Assembly: GCA_022361535.1 (NCBI GenBank) | Contig: JAKSAU010001280.1 | Location: forward strand, 1-27,562 | DNA from: Desulfobacterales bacterium | GTDB lineage: Bacteria; Desulfobacterota; Desulfobacteria; Desulfobacterales; Desulfobacteraceae | Reading direction: 5' to 3' | Length of the DNA stretch: 27,562 bases | Shown here: positions 22,174 through 27,562 of the stretch, one piece after another | Layout of the letters: each line of letters opens with the position of its first letter | Numbering within the stretch: position 1 is the stretch's first letter | The notes under the pieces: model-generated | What the model was told of the DNA's origin: nothing | Databases searched by the model: none | The model's input: the letters and a program-made list of their open reading frames with translations, nothing else | Position numbers and translations under genes: made by a program

Positions 22174-23316
22174 ATGAAAGCATTATTAGCCCTGGAAGAC
22201 GGGAGAACGTTTCCCTGCAAAAGTTTTACAGGATCGGGAGAAGCCTCAGGCGAAGTGGTGTTCAACACCAGCATGACCGGGTATCAGGAAATCCTGACAG
22301 ATCCCTCCTATTACGGCCAGATGGTCACAATGACCTATCCGCTTATCGGCAACTACGGGGTCTGCCCCGAAGACGTAGAATCCAACCGGATTCAGGTAGC
22401 GGCATTTATTATCAAGGAGTACCAGGAATTCCCGAGCAATTTCAGATCCAAGGGTAGCCTGGCCGATTACCTGATAAAGAGCCATGTTTTAGGCATTGAA
22501 GACCTGGACACCCGAGCCCTGACCCGCCATATCAGAAAGTCAGGAGCCATGCGGGCGGTAATTTCCACCACAGATCTGGATCCGGACTCCCTGGTGGCTA
22601 AGGCCAAACAGATTCCATCCATGGAAGGCTCAGATTTGGTGGGTAACGTTACCACCAAAAAGCCTTATTTCTGGAAGTACAACCAGCCCGATTATGTAGA
22701 TATCGAAAAACTGGGTGATCCGTTGATCTGGCGGCACAAAGGAAAAAAACACTCCGTTGTGGCACTGGACTTTGGAATTAAATACAATATTATCCGCTGT
22801 CTGGAAGATGCCGGATGTGAAGTACTGGTCGTCCCTGCAAAAACAGATGCTCAGACCATCAAGGACATGAACCCCGACGGTATTTTTCTATCCAACGGTC
22901 CTGGGGATCCCGAACCTCTGACATATGCGGTAGAGATCATCAAAGACCTTCTGGGTCACGCCCCCATCTTTGGCATCTGCTTAGGGATGCAGCTTTTAGG
23001 ACTTGCCATGGGCGGTAAAACAATGAAAATAAAATTCGGCCATAGGGGCGGCAACCAGCCTGTTAAAAACATGGATACCGGTAAAGTTGAAATCACCTCT
23101 CAGAACCACGGGTTTGCAGTAGATCTTAGCAGCCTGAATAAGGAAAGCTCTGTCCTTACCCACATCAACCTGAATGAAGATTCCCTGGAAGGACTGAAAA
23201 ATGACTCCATCCAGGCCTTTGCCGTACAATACCACCCTGAAGCCTCCCCCGGCCCCCACGATGCGGCCTATCTTTTTAACCAGTTTGCAAAAGTGATGGA
23301 AAATGCCAAAGCGTAA
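22174..23316 (+). CDS. carA: Carbamoyl-phosphate synthase small subunit CarA
   Basis: The glutaminase subunit of carbamoyl-phosphate synthetase, 380 residues. It releases ammonia from glutamine and passes it to CarB for arginine and pyrimidine synthesis. The N-terminal CPSase_sm_chain domain occupies about 1-140. The class I glutamine amidotransferase domain (about 190-375) has nucleophile Cys269 in 'GICLGMQ' with His354 and Glu356 in 'QYHPEASPG'. The oxyanion region 'SNGPGDP' is at 240-246. Length is normal. The ATG follows an 'AGGTG' ribosome site. carB begins 14 bases before the carA stop, so the two subunits are translated in a coupled manner. The long structured region upstream may carry its regulation. 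Confidence 0.97.
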   Translation: MKALLALEDGRTFPCKSFTGSGEASGEVVFNTSMTGYQEILTDPSYYGQMVTMTYPLIGNYGVCPEDVESNRIQVAAFIIKEYQEFPSNFRSKGSLADYLIKSHVLGIEDLDTRALTRHIRKSGAMRAVISTTDLDPDSLVAKAKQIPSMEGSDLVGNVTTKKPYFWKYNQPDYVDIEKLGDPLIWRHKGKKHSVVALDFGIKYNIIRCLEDAGCEVLVVPAKTDAQTIKDMNPDGIFLSNGPGDPEPLTYAVEIIKDLLGHAPIFGICLGMQLLGLAMGGKTMKIKFGHRGGNQPVKNMDTGKVEITSQNHGFAVDLSSLNKESSVLTHINLNEDSLEGLKNDSIQAFAVQYHPEASPGPHDAAYLFNQFAKVMENAKA

Positions 23317-26300
23317 CGATATTCAAAAAATCCTGATTATTGGTGCAGGTCCGATCATCATCAGCCAGGCCTGTGAGTTTGACTATTCCGGCACTCAAGC
23401 CTGTAAGGCTCTCAAAGAAGAAGGGTTTGAGGTGGTTCTTATTAACTCTAACCCAGCCACCATCATGACAGACCCGGAAACCGCGGACCGGGTATATATT
23501 GAGCCGGTAACCCCTGAAACCCTGTGCAAAGTGATCGAAAAAGAACGGCCCGATGCGGTACTGCCTACCTTGGGCGGTCAGACAGCCCTGAACACCACCA
23601 TTGATGCCGCAAAAACCGGAATCTTCGAAAAATACAACATCGAGTTAATCGGCGCTTCCATTGATGCCATCAACAAGGCTGAGGACAGGGAACTGTTCCG
23701 GGATGCCATGAATAAAATTGGTTTAAGAATTCCCAAAAGCGGTTTTGCCACCAACATGCATGAGGTGGAAGAGGTATCCAAGCGTATCGGGTTCCCCATT
23801 ATTGTGCGGCCAAGCTTTACATTGGGCGGCACCGGCGGCGGAGTGGCATACAACTCAGAAGAACTGAACAATCTCTGCAAAGCCGGCCTGGATGCCTCCT
23901 TGAACACCCAGGTTATGCTGGAAGAATCTGTTCTGGGTTGGAAAGAATACGAGCTTGAAGTCATGCGTGACCATGCAGATAATGTTGTTATTATCTGTTC
24001 CATTGAGAATATCGATGCCATGGGCGTTCATACAGGTGACTCCATTACTGTAGCACCTGCCCAGACCTTGTCTGATAAAGAATACCAGGCCCTGAGGGAT
24101 GCCTCCATTGCCATTATCAGGGAAATCGGTGTGGACACAGGCGGGTCAAATGTTCAGTTTGCCGTTAATCCTGAAAACGGGGATATCATTATTGTTGAGA
24201 TGAACCCCCGTGTGTCCCGGTCCTCTGCCCTGGCTTCCAAAGCGACAGGTTTTCCCATTGCAAAAATTGCTGCGAAACTTGCTGTCGGTTACACCCTGGA
24301 CGAGATTCCCAATGATATCACAGGCGAAACCATGGCCTGTTTTGAACCGTCCATTGACTACTGTGTACTGAAAATTCCAAGATGGACCTTTGAAAAATTC
24401 CCTGAAACAGATGACATCCTGACCACAGCAATGAAATCTGTTGGTGAAACCATGTCCATCGGCCGGACTTTTAAGGAAGCATTCCAGAAAGGCTTGCGCT
24501 CCCTTGAAATCGGAAGAGCCGGATTTGGTGCTGACGGCAAGGATCCGGCCCCCGGAACTGTGGCCGGAAACGATCTTGAATACATGCTTTCCACGCCCAA
24601 CTCACAGAGGCTGTTTTACATCAAGTATGCCATTGAACACGGCATGCCCATCACCATGATTTATGAACTGACAGCCATTGATCCCTGGTTCCTCTATCAG
24701 ATGAAACAAATCGTGGACATGGAAAAACAGCTCAAACTGGCCGGCAAAAACCTGCCAAAAGACTTGTTTGAGCAGGCCAAAAAATATGGATTTTCCGATA
24801 AGCAACTGGCCGATCTGTCAGGTTTGACTGACAAACAGATCGAACAAAACAGAAAAGACCTTGGCATTGTACCTGTATACAAGCTGGTAGATACCTGTGC
24901 AGCAGAGTTCAGGGCAGCTACCCCTTATTATTACTCAACTTATGAAACCGAGTGTGAGGCAAGGGTAGACGACAAGAAAAAAGTCATTATCCTTGGCGGC
25001 GGTCCCAACCGTATCGGTCAGGGTATTGAGTTTGACTACTGCTGTGTACACGCCTCCTTTGCATTAAGGGAAGAGGGTGTTGAATCCATCATGGTCAACT
25101 CCAATCCGGAGACGGTTTCCACGGACTATGACACCTCGGATAAACTCTATTTTGAGCCTTTGACCCGTGAAGATGTTCTCCACATTGTGGAAAAAGAAAA
25201 CCCATACGGCGTGATTGTCCAGTTCGGCGGTCAGACACCGCTCAACCTTGCAACAGATCTTCAAAAGGCAGGCGTTCCTATTATCGGAACCAGCCCTGAG
25301 AGCATTGACAGGGCTGAGGACAGGGATCAATTCCAGGCCATGCTGGAAAAATTAGGCCTGCGCCAGCCTGAAAACGGGATTGCCCATTCTTATGAAGAAG
25401 CCAAATCCGTTGCACAGGATATCGGGTACCCGGTTATGGTAAGGCCCTCCTTTGTTTTAGGCGGCCGTGCCATGAAAATTGTCTATGATGAAGGAGATCT
25501 TGAAGAATACTTTGACCTGGCGGTTCAGGCATCTCCGGACAAGCCCGTACTCATTGATAAGTTCCTTGAAGAAGCGTTTGAATTGGATGTGGATGCCATT
25601 TCCGACGGTGAAGATACTATCATCGGCGGTATGATGGAACACGTTGAAGAGGCTGGTATTCATTCAGGTGACTCTGCCTGTGTCCTTCCGCCTTATTCAA
25701 TTGCACCTCACCATATTGAAGAGATGGCAGACGCTGCCAAGGCTATTGCAAAAGAGCTCAGTGTGAAGGGGTTGATGAATATCCAGTTTGGGATCATGAA
25801 CGATAAGGTTTACATTATCGAAGTAAACCCCAGGGCATCCAGGACCATTCCGTTTGTATCAAAAGCTATTGGAATTCCTTTGGCCAAGCTTGCCACCAAG
25901 ATTATGCTTGGTAAAACCTTGAAGGAACTTGGCCTTACCCAGGAAGTTATTCCACCCTATTATTGTGTTAAAGAAGCGGTGATGCCCTTTGACCGATTTG
26001 CAAAAGTAGATCCAGTTCTCGGCCCTGAAATGAAGTCCACCGGAGAAGTTATGGGTATTGATAAAGACCTGGGAGCAGCCTTTGCCAAAGCCCAGTTTGC
26101 GGCAGGCCAAAAACTTCCCAAAGAAGGCACGGTGTTTATTTCTGTCCAGGACAAGGACAAAATGGCGGCGCTGCCGGTTGCTAAAAGCTTTAATGAGATG
26201 GGTTTTACTATCATGGCAACTAGGGGTACAGCCCAATTTTTAGCAGAAAACGACGTACCCGCTAAGATGGTGAAAAAAGTATCTTCAGGACGCCCCCATG

Positions 26301-26524
26301 TTGTCGACGCCGTTAAAAACAATGAGATTCAACTTATTCTCAATACCGGTGCATCCAGCCAGACTCAGCGGGACGGGTATGAAATCCGCAGGGCTGCAAT
26401 TAAATATAAAATACCCTACTCTACCACCACAGACGGTACACGGGCCATATGCTCAGCCATCCAAGCCATGAAGCGGGAAGGATTGACCGTCAAACCCATT
26501 CAGCACTATCACAAGGAAAACTAA
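23303..26524 (+). CDS. carB: Carbamoyl-phosphate synthase large subunit CarB
   Basis: The 1073-residue synthetase subunit, which makes carbamoyl phosphate from bicarbonate, ammonia and two ATP. Its two homologous ATP-grasp halves are both complete, with matching signatures: '[16 protein letters not shown]' in the first and '[16 protein letters not shown]' in the second, and '[18 protein letters not shown]' and '[18 protein letters not shown]'. The C-terminal MGS-like allosteric domain (about 935-1073, '[14 protein letters not shown]') is the usual site for UMP/ornithine or other effectors. Length matches the bacterial family. The start overlaps the carA end by 14 bases, and purF follows 14 bases after its stop, giving a carA-carB-purF operon. 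Confidence 0.97.
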   Translation: MPKRNDIQKILIIGAGPIIISQACEFDYSGTQACKALKEEGFEVVLINSNPATIMTDPETADRVYIEPVTPETLCKVIEKERPDAVLPTLGGQTALNTTIDAAKTGIFEKYNIELIGASIDAINKAEDRELFRDAMNKIGLRIPKSGFATNMHEVEEVSKRIGFPIIVRPSFTLGGTGGGVAYNSEELNNLCKAGLDASLNTQVMLEESVLGWKEYELEVMRDHADNVVIICSIENIDAMGVHTGDSITVAPAQTLSDKEYQALRDASIAIIREIGVDTGGSNVQFAVNPENGDIIIVEMNPRVSRSSALASKATGFPIAKIAAKLAVGYTLDEIPNDITGETMACFEPSIDYCVLKIPRWTFEKFPETDDILTTAMKSVGETMSIGRTFKEAFQKGLRSLEIGRAGFGADGKDPAPGTVAGNDLEYMLSTPNSQRLFYIKYAIEHGMPITMIYELTAIDPWFLYQMKQIVDMEKQLKLAGKNLPKDLFEQAKKYGFSDKQLADLSGLTDKQIEQNRKDLGIVPVYKLVDTCAAEFRAATPYYYSTYETECEARVDDKKKVIILGGGPNRIGQGIEFDYCCVHASFALREEGVESIMVNSNPETVSTDYDTSDKLYFEPLTREDVLHIVEKENPYGVIVQFGGQTPLNLATDLQKAGVPIIGTSPESIDRAEDRDQFQAMLEKLGLRQPENGIAHSYEEAKSVAQDIGYPVMVRPSFVLGGRAMKIVYDEGDLEEYFDLAVQASPDKPVLIDKFLEEAFELDVDAISDGEDTIIGGMMEHVEEAGIHSGDSACVLPPYSIAPHHIEEMADAAKAIAKELSVKGLMNIQFGIMNDKVYIIEVNPRASRTIPFVSKAIGIPLAKLATKIMLGKTLKELGLTQEVIPPYYCVKEAVMPFDRFAKVDPVLGPEMKSTGEVMGIDKDLGAAFAKAQFAAGQKLPKEGTVFISVQDKDKMAALPVAKSFNEMGFTIMATRGTAQFLAENDVPAKMVKKVSSGRPHVVDAVKNNEIQLILNTGASSQTQRDGYEIRRAAIKYKIPYSTTTDGTRAICSAIQAMKREGLTVKPIQHYHKEN

Positions 26525-26538
26525 TCGGGAAAATCGAC

Positions 26539-27562
26539 ATGGAAAACAGCCATCATATATTTACCCCCAGTGAACGCCCCAAGGACGAATGCGGTGTATT
26601 CGGCCTGTATAAACATCCGGAAGCTGCCAAAATCACTTATTTCGGTCTTTACGCCCTCCAGCACAGAGGCCAGGAAAGTGCAGGCATTTCTGTTAACCGG
26701 GGGATCAATGACAAGATTTTCTCACATAAAGGGATGGGCCTGGTACCGGATATCTTTGATATGAAGGACCTTGAACGCATTGAAGGCGGGTCTGCCATCG
26801 GTCATGTGCGTTACTCTACGACCGGGGATTCAGTGATTACTAATGCCCAGCCCTTTGTGGTCAACCACAGGCACCGTTCTTATGCCCTGGCCCATAACGG
26901 TAATTTAGTCAACGCCCATACCCTAAGAGAGGAACTGGAAGAAAAAGGGTCCATCTTCCAGACCACCATGGACTCTGAGGTTTTCTTGCACCTGTTTATC
27001 AAAAACCTGGTAAAAGGCGACATTGAAAATGCTGTCCTCAACGCCGTATCTAAGATAGAAGGGGCATATTCCATGGTCCTGCTCACTTGTAAGGGAGAGA
27101 TCATTGGAATGAAAGACCCCAATGGGTTCAGGCCGCTTGCCTTAGGTAAGCTCAACGGCCATTATGTATTGGCCTCGGAAACCTGCGCCTTTGACCTGAT
27201 TCAGGCCGAATTCATCCGGGAGCTGGAGCCAGGGGAAATCGTCATCATAAATGAGGACGGGATCAAAAGTCTGCGGCATCCCAACGCCGCGGCAAAAAAA
27301 TCCTTGTGCATTTTTGAGTACATCTATTTTGCCCGGCCCGATTCCACTATTGACGGTAAAAACGTTTATGAGATGCGAAAAGCCCACGGCCGGAGACTTG
27401 CCCAGGAATCCCATGTGGATGCCGACCTGGTTATGCCGTTTCCTGACTCAGGTAATTACGCGGCCATTGGATATGCCGCGGAATCAGGCATCCCTTTTGA
27501 AATGGGCATGATCCGGAACCATTATGTGGGCAGAAGCTTTATTCAGCCTACCCAGTCCATGA
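26539..27562 (+). CDS. purF: Amidophosphoribosyltransferase PurF (3'-truncated)
   Basis: The first 341 residues of glutamine-PRPP amidotransferase, the first committed enzyme of purine synthesis; the frame runs off the window end. A 17-residue propeptide precedes catalytic Cys18 in 'DECGVFG', which would become Cys1 after processing, as in the Bacillus-type enzyme. Glutaminase-domain motifs are present ('GHVRYSTTG', 'AHNGNLVN', 'DPNGFRPLALG'). Cys257 in 'CIFEYIYFARPDS' corresponds to the first ligand of the [4Fe-4S] cluster of the Bacillus type; the other three ligands would lie beyond the end. The ATG is 14 bases after the carB stop with a 'GGGAA' ribosome site, indicating co-transcription. 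Only the PRPP-binding and remaining cluster region is missing. Confidence 0.95.
   Translation, partial: MENSHHIFTPSERPKDECGVFGLYKHPEAAKITYFGLYALQHRGQESAGISVNRGINDKIFSHKGMGLVPDIFDMKDLERIEGGSAIGHVRYSTTGDSVITNAQPFVVNHRHRSYALAHNGNLVNAHTLREELEEKGSIFQTTMDSEVFLHLFIKNLVKGDIENAVLNAVSKIEGAYSMVLLTCKGEIIGMKDPNGFRPLALGKLNGHYVLASETCAFDLIQAEFIRELEPGEIVIINEDGIKSLRHPNAAAKKSLCIFEYIYFARPDSTIDGKNVYEMRKAHGRRLAQESHVDADLVMPFPDSGNYAAIGYAAESGIPFEMGMIRNHYVGRSFIQPTQSM

Noticed and set aside
23578..24021. 147-codon minus-strand open frame inside carB
   Set aside because: Antisense to conserved ATP-grasp coding sequence; the long frame is explained by the codon bias of carB.
1..27562. CRISPR array, tRNA, rRNA, prophage or defence system
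   Set aside because: No regularly spaced repeats, no tRNA- or rRNA-like sequence and no phage, toxin or nuclease cluster were recognised; the TatD-family protein is an ordinary housekeeping hydrolase.

Overview
The window reads as a stretch of chromosome from an anaerobic deltaproteobacterium. The closest match by gene style is the Desulfobacteraceae (Desulfobacterota); this is inferred from gene content and moderate GC, since no marker gene is present. It is densely coded on both strands. I see no rRNA, tRNA, CRISPR array, transposase or prophage gene. Most genes are core metabolism, ion transport or membrane quality control, with a few accessory signalling and transport modules.

Layout. 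(1) 2-922, plus strand: the C-terminal part of a PLP-dependent histidine decarboxylase, then a small double-ACT protein. (2) 1025-2197: an exported dienelactone-hydrolase-like protein and an OsmC-family protein. (3) 2499-5440: convergent trkA (plus) and trkH (minus), which together would make a Trk potassium uptake system, sharing a bidirectional terminator. trkA has a strong promoter with a palindrome inside its spacer. (4) 5771-8842, minus: a 1023-residue hybrid sensor kinase with an extracytoplasmic ABC-substrate-binding-like sensor, two PAS domains, a kinase core and a receiver. (5) 8939-10534, plus: a TatD-family hydrolase and TcdA, a tRNA t6A-cyclising enzyme. (6) 10782-14423, minus: an NfeD/flotillin operon (long protease-type NfeD, short NfeD, FloA, and an unknown membrane-anchored protein). 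(7) 14642-18325, plus: a complete TRAP transporter of the TatT type (lipoprotein T component, DctP, DctQ, DctM). (8) 18360-21710, minus: glnE and an unknown 107-residue protein. (9) 22174-27562, plus: carA, carB and the 5' part of purF, preceded by a 463-base intergenic region rich in inverted repeats.

Several genes fit together. carA, carB and purF all use glutamine amide nitrogen, and glnE sets glutamine synthetase activity, so region 8-9 is centred on glutamine nitrogen. The NfeD-FloA operon is the classic pairing of a membrane serine protease/OB-fold protein with a flotillin scaffold, and the fourth gene is a candidate new partner. The TRAP cluster carries an extra TPR lipoprotein, and its binding protein lacks the usual carboxylate-binding arginine, so its ligand may not be an ordinary carboxylate.

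The least explained material is non-coding: a structured intergenic element upstream of carA that could be a minus-strand small RNA or a carA leader, and a pair of related repeats in opposite orientation near 2.34 kb and 10.6 kb. I do not see a clearly new multi-gene defence or biosynthetic system.
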